Program-made: the position numbers and the translations under genes
The notes under the pieces: generated by a model
Told to the model about the DNA's origin: nothing
The model's database searches: none
The model's input: only the letters and a program-made list of their open reading frames with translations
Shown here: in pieces, positions 54,761 through 63,500 of the stretch
How the letters are laid out: every line of letters starts with the position of its first letter
Numbering within the stretch: the first letter of the stretch is position 1
Source of the DNA: Nymphaea colorata
Taxonomy: Eukaryota > Streptophyta > Magnoliopsida > Nymphaeales > Nymphaeaceae
Length of the DNA stretch: 64,000 nt
NCBI RefSeq assembly: GCF_008831285.2
Contig: NC_045148.1
Location: 23,006,283 to 23,070,282, forward strand
Reading direction: 5' to 3'

Positions 54761-55447
54761 AACAGAAACTAGCAAATCAAAAGGTTTAGCAAAACATGAT
54801 TCACTTAATTTGAACATCAATCAATATTGTTTAGCAACACTACATACTTCACAGAAATGATTTGACAACTTAATGATAGAGTCATGTTTTCATTGCATTT
54901 GATTCTTCGAGCAGGATGGGTGCCCAAGTCTCATATGCCAAACATCAAAATCTGATTGAGTGGGTTTCGTGAACAAGCAATCTACAGTTGAAAGAGGTGA
55001 CTTGAAAATGAAAAATACCCCTGATGAATCTCCCAGCTCAGTCCTCGTCATGGAGATCGGGTCCTGCACAAAGCACCCAGTAGTGGGGAAAATCAAATGA
55101 CGCTTGGTTTTCTGTTATAAATCTGCTCACTGACAATATGTTGTAAGCAAACTTTGGAAGATAATACACTTTTTGAAGAAAAATGGAAGATGATAGAACG
55201 GCTTTACCGACACGTGTAGCATATACCGTCCTGTTGTCCTGAAATCTAATTGAAAATGGAACAACTAATTTTGTGTCATCTGGCATTGATTTATGACAGC
55301 ATGACATGTGGTGACTGGCACCAATATCTATGACCCAGGTGTCTAGTTTGAAGAATGACATAGCTAGAAAGTTTATTTAGGTTACTGATCGATTTTTGAG
55401 GAGTTGATTGAATTGAATAAATTCATCTTCAGTTAGAATTGGAGCAA
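54761..55447 (-). pseudogene. Protease and pre-integrase region of B2 (broken)
   Basis: 55,361-55,038 encodes DTWVIDIGASHHMSCCHKSM and then FQDNRTVYATRVGKAVL. The protease triad is D-I-G. 55,096-54,890 continues with FDVWHMRLGHPSCSKNQ, the pre-integrase H-x3-H block. A frameshift between 55,038 and 55,096 separates them. Confidence 0.8.
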
Positions 55448-55848
55448 TGTCCTTGCTGAACTATTTTCCATGCATGGTGGAGATTAAGGCATTGGAATCA
55501 GTTTTCCCTCCAATAGAGGCCTTGATAATATCCCCTTTGTCTTGCTCTATTTTCCACCTATAAAGTTTGGACGGTAACCATTTAAATTGAAGCATCGTTC
55601 CTTTCATGTCCTGCAATCTTGCAGTAATTGCAGAAGTATTGTGGGTGCCTGTTTTGTTAGATTTCGAATGCATTCAAATTTCCACTTGCTGAGAGACCAA
55701 CATACTCGACAGCACTAGTTTGAAGACGAGCTTCTCCGCTTGAGGGACCAGTGCATGTCTTTTGTAGAGAAGGCAAGGGTTTCATATGTTGAATTTGCCT
55801 TCTTATAGCATTGAATGAATCATTCAATCTCATAGGAAATTTTTTTTC
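55448..55848 (-). pseudogene. 3' part of gag of B2
   Basis: 55,848-55,657 encodes FPMRLNDSFNAIRRQIQHMK and a later LQTSAVEYVGLSASGNLNAF. The next piece (55,673-55,461) is frameshifted. The first 36 bases of the alignable gag (55,842-55,807) occur again, inverted, at 60,949-60,984. Confidence 0.8.
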
Positions 55849-55860
55849 ATCAAGACCCAC

Positions 55861-56311
55861 GACATCTGGTTACATGTATGGTGCATAGCCTTTACAAAAA
55901 TGACAAGTGCCCCCTGCCCACTTGTACTAGCTCCTTAGCCCACTTTTTGGGTACTTGGCATCCATGGGAGCCTATGCACAAGCCTGGGTATATAACCAGC
56001 TTTGAACATCCACCATGTCATCGACACTAGACTAAACACTTGAGAGAGAGAGAGAGATAGAGAGCTTCTCAGTGATGGAAATAGGGATGGGGAGCACAAG
56101 AAGAAGGGGTAGAGAGTTTATTTCCTCACTTAAGTGTAAAGTGTGTTGCAGAACGCCTCATGAGCTTGTTGTTGCCAACTCTACCATCATCAACATTGTC
56201 GTCCTCTTCTAAAGAGATTTACTAGAGAAAGTATGATTTAGCAATTTCCAACTTTCAAGAGGCTATGAAGCTCAAACGAAAGAATGTTAGGGTCTTCTAC
56301 CTCTTGGGATC
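55861..56311 (+). other. Fragment S, copy 2: TATA region and unidentified gene start
   Basis: Inverted copy of 43,779-44,235. TATATAA at 55,989-55,995 and an ATG at 56,075 open a 45-codon frame (MEIGMGSTRRRGREFISSLK and then CKVCCRTPHELVVANS), with a stop at about 56,210. The other frame, open in copy 1, is broken here. The family B LTR starts at 56,312. It looks like a promoter plus first coding part of an unknown host gene. Confidence 0.45.
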
Positions 56312-56540
56312 TGTTACAAAAATGAAAACTAATTCTTAAAGTTGTGTTATTAACTTTGTTTTCTTTACACCCATTGTAAAGGTGTAAAATTGCATCGTGG
56401 TGTTTTTTTGTCACGCATGTGGAATTCTCTAGAAGGTTGAAGGCATGATTCTGTTGTAATAGAAAATATTCTTTCATCCCTGTATTTGATTTTGTACAAA
56501 AAAGAGTATAAATATGTGAAACAAAGAAGAGCACGATGCC
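56312..56540 (+). repeat. 5' LTR of B2, truncated by element D
   Basis: TGTTACAAAAATGAAAAC onward is the reverse complement of 43,778-43,550 or so. It stops at AGAGCACGATGC, where element D begins. About 75 bases of the LTR end are missing; gag resumes at 60,363. Confidence 0.85.
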
Positions 56541-56640
56541 GAATATCGTGGGTGAAGATGAGCCAGCCGAATCTCATGGGTGAAGATGAGCCAGCCGAAT
56601 GTAGTGGGATAAGATGAGCCAGCCAAATGTCGTTGAAACC
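56541..56640 (+). repeat. 5' LTR remnant of element D (28-bp tandem units)
   Basis: Three and a half 28-bp units beginning AAGATGAGCCAGCC, matching the array at 60,112-60,225 in the 3' LTR. The TGTTAAAATT start of the LTR and its last 100 bases are missing. Confidence 0.75.
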
Positions 56641-56656
56641 AAAAACCATGGTGACT

Positions 56657-57090
56657 TAAACTAGTGACTTTCTTAATCGCGTGCACTGTTTCTGGCATCC
56701 AGCGGTTCAGGTAGCATTGCCAGCCTTCCACGATCCTCTAGAAGTCATCCCAAAACAGTTTGAGCAAGCATCGATCCAATCCCTACGATTGGTGGATTCC
56801 CTGCATTCTGTAGAGTGGTTCTTCGGTGAACTGGCCCCTTTCACTACTGTTTGCGATGCCAACCACCTTTTCCTATCAGACTTCATGGACAGCATCCCAA
56901 ATGAAGGCGAACCTAACAAGCCAAGCTCGATCACTGAGGTAGCCTCTCAGAGCTGGAATCCTCGAATTTGTGGCCGCCCCTCTCTTTCTTTCAAGTTTCT
57001 TCCTGCCCTCTATTTCTTCACTCACGCCACTGTTGTCGACCCCCATTGGGCCCCAAAAGGGTCAAACAGCATCGTCAAGCCATGGTGACT
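56657..57090 (+). other. 434-bp insert with a 135-codon open frame, flanked by 11-bp direct repeats
   Basis: CCATGGTGACT occurs at 56,646-56,656 and again at 57,080-57,090. Between them is non-LTR sequence with a single long open frame, 56,681-57,088 (MHCFWHPAVQVALPAFHD ... WAPKGSNSIVKPW). It includes HSVEWFFGELAPF and SSITEVASQSWNP. Family not recognised. GC content is higher than that of the neighbours. It may be captured host DNA; a divergent retroelement leader is the alternative. Confidence 0.45.
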
Positions 57091-57100
57091 CGTACTCGAC

Positions 57101-57120
57101 TGGTGACGTGATCAGAGCCA
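57101..57120 (+). other. Disrupted primer-binding site of element D
   Basis: TGGT, six extra bases (GACGTG), then ATCAGAGCCA. Without the extra bases this is the canonical plant copia primer-binding site. Position upstream of gag fits. Confidence 0.55.
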
Positions 57121-57218
57121 GCCAGAATGTCTAGATTTCTGTAGTCTTCCCTGTGGCATTTTTTCTTCTCCTATGCATGGGAAGTCGGGTATTGAGTCCT
57201 CAGCATTAAGGAGCAGTC

Positions 57219-58140
57219 ATGGCCGACAGAGGAAAGAACAATGAGTCGGGAAGTATCAATGGCCATGAAAATGCCCAGGTGATATTTGATCTCTTCTATT
57301 TGCATCATTCAGATAATTTTGGAAGTGGGTTAGTATCTCAACAACTTATCAGTGATAACTATGCAATCTGGAGCAGAGTCATGATCGTGGCTCTATCAGC
57401 CAAAAACAAGCTAGGATTCGTTGATGGGACTATCAAAGAGCCTAAAGAGGATGAACATAATCGTATGTTGTGGGTACGATGTAACAATTTGGCTCTAGCA
57501 TGGATTCTTTATTCAATTAATAAGGAGATTCATGCTAGCATTGCTTATGCTGCCTCAGATCAAGTAATATGGGAGGAGTTAAAAGAAAGATATACTCAGA
57601 GTTTTGCACCAAGAGTCTTTCAGCTACACAGTTCAATACATCGATTACAACAAGAGTCCATGTCTGTTACTACATATTACACAAAACATGTTATGTAAAA
57701 ATCAAAGTGCTTTGGGAAGAATTAGATTACTACATTCCTGTGTCTGTGTTCATGTGGTGGCATAAAAAATTATTCAGATGAAATCCAAAGAGAACGTGTA
57801 ATTTAGTTCTGGAAGGGACTGAACGACTCATATGATGCTATTAGAGGACAGATTTTATTCCTTGTCCCTTATCCACAGTAAACAAATTATGCTCTAGTCT
57901 TGCAGGAGGAACAGCAGCGTGAAGCAAGATTCACGCCACGCCATCAGCCTCTCACACCATCTTGGCAATATCACACAATCATATTCCCAAAGCAGCATCA
58001 CTTTAACAAAGTTTCAAGTTTCAATGCAATAAAGAAAGACGTCAAAGACGACCATTCTGTAGCTATTGTCATAACACAGGTCATGTGAAAGATAAATGTT
58101 TCAAGTTGAATGGCCATCCTCGAGGACATCGATTCCATGA
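57219..58140 (+). pseudogene. Gag of element D (frameshifted)
   Basis: ATG at 57,219 (MADRGKNNESGSINGHENAQ) is followed by VSQQLISDNYAIWSRVMIVA, FVDGTIKEPKEDEHNRMLWV and SIHRLQQESMSVTTYYTK, a typical copia capsid. The frame breaks near 57,698. A zinc knuckle with C-x2-C...GHVKDKCFKLNGHPRG is readable across frames near 58,055-58,130. Capsid packages the element RNA. Confidence 0.85.
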
Positions 58141-58720
58141 TCCAAACTTTCGGCCACCACCAGCTGCAGCTACCATTCATAATCAAAGGCGGGTGGACCT
58201 CCATGCAAGCGATGGTACTAGTTTCTCTAGCAGCAACAGTCAAACTTCCAAGGAAGTTGTGCCTTCATTCACTATGGTGAGTATCATAAACTCTTATCAC
58301 TTGTTAGAACTTCGTCTGCCTCTATCAATTAGTGTCTCCCATATATATCTTCATATAGTGTCTCCCATCTTCCTTGGATTGTCGATTCTGGAGCAAGTCG
58401 GTGCATTTGTGCCGATAGCTCTCTACTTCAAAAACCAACCAATTGCCGAGTACCTATAAACTTACCTAATCGACATACAATAACTGTCCATCAAACTAGT
58501 GATGTTAAACTTCCACCATTCACCCTCAAAAATTCCTTGTATATTTTCTCTTTCAAAGTGAACCTACTCTCTGTGAGTCAATTGAGCAAGGCACTAAACG
58601 TTTCTGTAACTTTCTTCCCTACTCATTATTTTGGCTCCGTTGACCAATGGTAACTTGACATTTAATGCAATGAAAGGCACAAGGTACCCTCTTTGTTGAC
58701 TTCACTTTCTCGTTTCTCTC
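58141..58720 (+). pseudogene. Protease region of element D (broken)
   Basis: Near 58,375-58,460 a shifted frame reads PWIVDSGASRCI, the copia protease signature with D-S-G intact. It is followed by LPPFTLKNSLYIFSFKVNLLSVSQLSK. The sequence then goes without a pre-integrase or integrase core to RT at 58,735. About 1-1.5 kb expected in a complete element is missing. Confidence 0.7.
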
Positions 58721-58729
58721 CTAAAAACC

Positions 58730-59370
58730 CTTGAAGTGGCAGTTCGACATAGGGAGTGGCGAGACACAATGAACTCAGAAATTAGTAGACTAGAGGAAAA
58801 CAACACTTGGACAATGAGCACTTCACCACAAGGAGTTAAGCCCATCAGTTGCAAGTGAGTTTACAAAATTGAGTTCTGATCAGACGGTACTACTGAGCCA
58901 TACAGGCCAAAAGGTTATTCCCAATAGGAGGGACTAGACTACAATGAGACATTTGTACCAGCTGCAAAAATGGTAACTGTCTGAACTTTACATTCAGTTG
59001 CTGTGGAAAATGATTGGTTATTATAATAAATGGATGTGAACAATGTCTTTCTTCATGGTGATTTGCTTGAAGAAGTACATATGCAAGTTCCACCAAGATA
59101 TGACTGAAAGGGGGAGAATCTGGTATGTAAATTACATAAATCTGTCTATGGTCTCAAACAGTCTCCTCGAAATTGGTTTCACAAATTGTCGTTGGCACTA
59201 GTGGAGTTTGGATTCAGTCAATCAAATGCCGAACACACATTATTCACTTACAAACAAGACCAATTTTGTGTTGTTTTTCTCGTTTATGTGGACGGCCTTA
59301 TTATTACGGGCAACAACAAGGAGCTGATTGACAAATTTAAGCAATTTTTATGTTAGAAATTTCTTGTGAA
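58730..59370 (+). pseudogene. Reverse transcriptase of element D (broken, YVDG)
   Basis: Residues REWRDTMNSEISRLEENNTW, CKWVYKIEF, MDVNNVFLHGDLLEEVHMQV, KSVYGLKQSPRNWFHK and FLVYVDGLIITGNNKE are readable in one frame interrupted by several stops. The second catalytic Asp of YVDD is Gly. Confidence 0.85.
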
Positions 59371-60039
59371 AGACTTGTACTCTTAAATATTTTTTGATTG
59401 CTTGTTCAAGTGCAGTAATTTATGTTTCACAGCAAATGTATGCTCTCAACATTATAAGCAAAACAAGTATAATGGGTGCCAAGCCAATGGAATTTCTAGC
59501 GGAATAAAAGCGCGGTCTCGAAGAAGGTACTCTCCTAAGCACACAAACCAATCTTCAAATGAGTGTGTTTTGTGATTATGATTGGGTGGCGTGTCAAGAA
59601 ATGAGAAGGTCCATAACTAGTTATTGTGTTCTTCTTGGTGATTCTCCAATTTCATGAAAGACAGAAAAACAGCCCATAGTATCTCACTCCATTGCAGAAG
59701 CAGAATACAAGGTGTTGGCAAATGCGGTATTTGAAGTGACATGCTTGAAATTCTTATTGTCGGATCTAGGCATGAGACATCTACAACCGACAAATCTATA
59801 CTGTGACAATCAGGCTGCCATGCATATTGCTGTCAATGCTGTTTTTAATAGCGTACCAAACATATAGATTTAGACTGTCATGTGGTATGAGAAAAAATAA
59901 ATCAAGGTGTAGTGAGAACCAGTTACATTAACAAAGATAAGCTGGCAGACTTATTCACTAAGGCCTTAGGCAAGGAAGCATTTAATCATCTTCTATTCAA
60001 ACTGAACATAAGAAACTCTAAACTTAGTTTGAGGGGGAG
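59371..60039 (+). pseudogene. RNase H of element D (broken) and polypurine tract
   Basis: Across two frames: DYDWVACQEMRRS, SIAEAEYKVLANAVFEVTCL, LYCDNQAAMHIAVNA and DKLADLFTKALGKEAFNHLL. All blocks of copia RNase H are traceable. GAGGGGGAG at 60,031-60,039 is the polypurine tract directly before the 3' LTR. Confidence 0.8.
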
Positions 60040-60345
60040 TGTTAAAATTAAGATTCGCTTCTTATCTTGACATCTTAACGATAAGATTTTCAGTTGGTTA
60101 GTGAAGCTGTTAAGATGAGCCAGCCAAATATCGTGGGAGAAGATGAGCCAACCAAATGTCATGGGATAAGATGAGCCAGGCAAATATCATGGGATAAGAT
60201 GAGCCAGGAAAATGTCGTTGAAACTAAAAACTGTGTACTACTTTTTCTTCTGTATATAGGTGTGTAAGATCAATAGTAAAATATGAAGCAATTCTCTGTT
60301 CTCTTCCTTGTGTTACATTCTTCCTTAACTCAAATAATTTCTACA
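60040..60345 (+). repeat. 3' LTR of element D
   Basis: 306 bases, TGTTAAAATTAAGATTCGC ... AATTTCTACA. Contains four tandem 28-bp units (60,112-60,225) and a possible TATA word (CTGTATATAGG, about 60,251). Confidence 0.8.
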
Positions 60346-60362
60346 TACTATAATACAGAGCC

Positions 60363-60984
60363 ATGGCGTCAACAGGCAAGGCTCCCAATTCTTCCAACTC
60401 TTTTTCAGCTAGTGGAGCAGACTCCTCTTATGGTAACAACATCATCACTATTGAAAACCTCTTTTTCTTTAATCATTCAGACAACCCTGGTACTATATCG
60501 GTTTCACAATTAGTAACCAGTGAAAACTACAAAACCTGGAGTCATGCTATGAGAATCGCATTGTCTACCAAAAACAACTTGACCTTTGTTGATGGTAGTC
60601 TTCCCAAACCCAGCGTTGCAGCTCCTGAGGTCATGAAGTGGAGGCCTTGCAATCACATGGTCTTTCATGGATTCTTAACTCCATCCCAAAATAATTATCA
60701 AGCAATATCATCTATGCCACCACAACTATTGAAGTGTGGGCAGACTTAAAGGACCGATTCACTGAAAGCACAAACCCCTCATAAGTACGAACTCAAGTCC
60801 TCCATTAGTCGTTTGAATCAAGAAAATATATTTGTTGCTCTTTATTTTACAATATTGGGATAAGCTTTCGTCCTATGATGTTATTTCGGAATGCTCTTGC
60901 ATTGCCTTGAAAGTGGTTGCTGAAAAGCAACAAGAAGAGAGAGTGATTAAATTTCCTATGAGATTGAATGATTCATTCAATGCT
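60363..60984 (+). pseudogene. 5' part of gag of B2 (inverted segment)
   Basis: ATG at 60,363 (MASTGKAPNSSNSFSASGAD), preceded by CAGAGCC, a leftover of the primer-binding site. It encodes NLFFFNHSDNPGTISVSQLV and FVDGSLPKPSVAAPE. After a frameshift (about 60,740-60,850) it continues YWDKLSSYDVISECSC and FPMRLNDSFNALR. It ends exactly where the gag at 55,842 takes over on the other strand. Confidence 0.85.
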
Positions 60985-61048
60985 CTACGAGTCTGCAGCA
61001 TTTTCTTAGAGTATAGCTCAGGCGTGTTAGCAGATGACATATATGCCG

Positions 61049-61669
61049 AAGGAAAGAAACGGGCGGCAAGTGTGATATAGCTCACATCTTTGAAGGTATG
61101 CTTCATGCAAATTACCTCATATGTCCGCAACACTGTTTCTCAATCCCTTCATCCTGAGGCAAAGGAAGGAAGAAAGTCGTGGCTGCCTGCACCTCTAAGG
61201 CCTTGTCCCTAAGGCGGCTAGCTTCTTTTGGCTGTTTCTCCACGTTATGGTCTGAAGGCAGGGGCAGAAGAAGATGTAGGACTGTTTCATGCATATTTAT
61301 ATTTATGAAATAATTACATAGTGTTTTGTTTGCCTAACAAGTCCTCGACGTTCAAAATTTAAAGTATTACTGCACTTCAGCGAAGGAATTTTTGGAATTT
61401 AAAGAGGAAACATCTTCTCAGTTCATTTGTAGTGTACATCTCCTGAGTTTCATTTTCTGTTGTTCCCTAGCAGAAGAAATTCGACTGCTCGCCACCAGTT
61501 AGAGGCTTTCCATAAAAGAGGTAAATCTATGGAGAAGCTTAATCATCATAAAAGAGGGTCCCGCAAGGTAAATTCTCATCATTTAACTTCTAGTTCTCAC
61601 ACAGGCTCTCCTTTTTCTTTTCTTCCGTTTTTGGTAATTTAATAAGAGGTTGAAACCTCACACCCTTTC
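61049..61669. repeat. Fragment T, copy 2 of paralogous segment
   Basis: Direct match to 45,019-45,835, with two gaps. It is joined at 61,671 directly to the sequence found at 49,201 in copy 1. Confidence 0.9.
61529..61567 (+). CDS. Candidate short first exon in fragment T, copy 2
   Basis: ATG, 13 codons (MEKLNHHKRGSRK) and AAG|GTAAAT. Ten of the 13 residues equal those of the copy at 45,703, and the reading frame is kept. No downstream exon is visible. Confidence 0.3.
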
Positions 61670-61670
61670 C

Positions 61671-61885
61671 CTCGGTGCATCACAAAAGACTGGATCAATA
61701 AGTAGATTAATATTATATGTCTAAAAGAGAGGTAGACTTGCGGCTGCACAACAAGTTGAGCCAGCTCAAACTCGATTTGATCGAACTCACTCGTTGAAGC
61801 TCAACTCGAAGTTGACTTGTTTATAAATGAGTTGAGCTCGAGTTCAAATGTATACTCAAAATGTTAAACGAGTCGAGATTGATTT
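61671..61885. repeat. Truncated copy of the 49,201-49,410 region including a TIR-element end
   Basis: CTCGGTGCATCACAAAAGAC and TAAGTAGATTAATATTAT match 49,201 onward. From 61,738 the CGGCTGCACAACAAGTTGAG end of the small TIR element follows. The match stops after TGTTAAACGAGTCGAG, so the element lacks its right half here. Confidence 0.8.
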
Positions 61886-62454
61886 GTAAATGAAAGAAAA
61901 GAGAAACAAGAGAGGGAGAAAGTGACGACTCAAGAGGCTTATAAAATTCCATACACAGTAACCAGTTTCACATGAGTGTTAGTATGCATGCATGCAATAG
62001 TTTCACTTATTAATTAATTGTGGGCATTATGTATGCTGTTATTATGTTTGTCTAAATTTAGTTGATTCTTTAGAAAATCTAGTAGGGACTTAGGAGGGAG
62101 AAGCTCTCCCAGGGTTTTTTTAGGGCTGCTTTCATAGGGTCATTCATTTCTCTCTTTCCCCTGGCTATGCTTCTAGGAGACGATGCAACAACTGTGAGGA
62201 AGCAAGGCCCCCACCCCGGATGATGATCCCATAGATGCCGGTGGAGACCATGAGGTGGTCCTCGATCCAGGGAACCGACAAGGAGGATATGCTTGAATTT
62301 GTGTGGAGTGAACGGAAGTCGATCCCTTCACAAAGGTTCAACTGCAGATGGGATATGCTCGAATTTGTGTGGAGATACTACATTCCTTCACGTTCTGTCC
62401 AATGGTGGAGTCGGAGTGTGGCAATTATGATGATGTCCAATCACAAAGAGTTGA
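61886..62454. other. Intergenic; short duplicated phrase
   Basis: GATATGCTTGAATTTGTGTGGAG at about 62,286 recurs as GATATGCTCGAATTTGTGTGGAG at about 62,352 within a 78-codon open frame (62,235-62,471). No family recognised; probably part of a retroelement relic together with the LINE fragment downstream. Confidence 0.4.
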
Positions 62455-63115
62455 ATGAAAAGCACAAATAAATTCTGCTCAAGATGCAAGACAACATCTC
62501 ATTTAATGCAGGACTATAATGTAGTAGGAACTCTCCAACCACATCAAGATCCCCAATGGTTCAAGGATGAAAGTATCTCACCATCTCCAAAAGAGGTTAC
62601 CATAGTAGACAAACTCCTAATGCTTCCAACATCACGACATCACGGAGTTTCAGCTCAATGCATTGTGCAATAGTATTTACAAGATCATTTCAAAAGTCAT
62701 GGCAGCTAGAATGGAAAAGATCCTGATTAGAACTGTTAATCTAGATCAAGGAGCATTTCTGCCTAATAAACATATTCATGAATAGGTTTGGATGCTACTA
62801 GATGGTTAATAGCTTAGCTAATCATAACTGCCAATCAATGCTTCTGAACCTTGATATGTCAAAGGTGTAGGACAAAGTTAAATGAAACTTCATTAGGAAA
62901 TCCCTACAGCACCTTGGTTTTTGTGATAATTGGGTTTCTATGGTAATGATTTTGAAGAAACAAACACATATGCTCTCATTATTAAAGGAATAAATGAGGT
63001 TTTTTTTTATAGTCAGGGGGGCTTCATCAGGGAGATCCCCTCTCCTTCCATCATTTCTCCCTACAAAAATACTAGAAGAGGATCATATGAGGCAACTCAT
63101 CCCGGTTGGCCTTGA
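62455..63115 (+). pseudogene. LINE (L1-type) relic: zinc-knuckle-like stretch and reverse transcriptase fragment
   Basis: 62,455-62,673 encodes KFCSRCKTTSHLMQDY, a zinc-knuckle-like C-x2-C-H pattern with the last Cys replaced. From about 62,665 several frames give YKIISKVMAARMEKILIRTV, LDQGAFLPNKHIHE, LLNLDMSKV-like and LQHLGFCDNWVSM, ending SGRSPLLPS. These correspond in order to non-LTR RT blocks (the KIISK..A.R, QGAF, LD.SKA.D and GDPLSP regions). Stops are frequent. A different LINE fragment is at 46,758. Confidence 0.65.
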
Positions 63116-63500
63116 ATTTCATATAGTATGCTGATATAGAAAATGCATCTTCATTAATCTTACTAATCACAATCTTAATTTGAAATTTGTGTGGTACTTT
63201 GGTAAAAGCGTTCTTGTAAATCTAATTGTACTTTTCTCTCTATATATATAACACTATCTTCTATTTTATGAGACAATCAGTTGATGATCTAGAACAAGAC
63301 CATACAATTGTAATAAGATCTCAACAGAAAATTTAGAGAAAAAACTTCAAGCATAGGCAATGAACTATTAATGAATGATATTTTGTTCTTAGTGGCAACT
63401 GTCATTATCATTGGCCTTGTCCAAGTGCCATAGCTGTTACCTCTGAGATGCTAATTCACCAACAAATCTCATGGGTTATCCAAATGTTACATCAAATAAG
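63116..63500. other. AT-rich stretch, nothing recognised
   Basis: Possibly internal sequence of the LTR element starting at the right edge, but no domain is readable. Confidence 0.4.

Larger units (their letters stand above)
51549..55848 (-). mobile_element. Copia element of family B (copy 2, B2), part separated from its 5' end by an inversion
   Basis: Minus-strand order from 55,848: gag 3' part, protease, integrase (interrupted by a MITE), RT, RNase H, polypurine tract, truncated 3' LTR (51,698-51,549). Its 5' LTR and first half of gag lie in the opposite orientation at 56,312-56,540 and 60,363-60,984. Colinear with 33,592-37,461 of copy 1 throughout. Confidence 0.88.
56541..60345 (+). mobile_element. 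Copia element D (integrase-less) inserted in B2
   Basis: Contains a partial 5' LTR (56,541-56,640), a foreign-looking 434-bp insert, a disrupted primer-binding site, Gag, protease, RT, RNase H, polypurine tract and 3' LTR (60,040-60,345). Protease is followed almost directly by RT, so integrase is deleted. Stops and frameshifts are numerous. The family differs from A, B and C. Confidence 0.85.

Noticed and set aside
56707-56934. 75-codon minus-strand frame
   Set aside because: Antisense to the longer 135-codon frame of the 434-bp insert and without features of its own.
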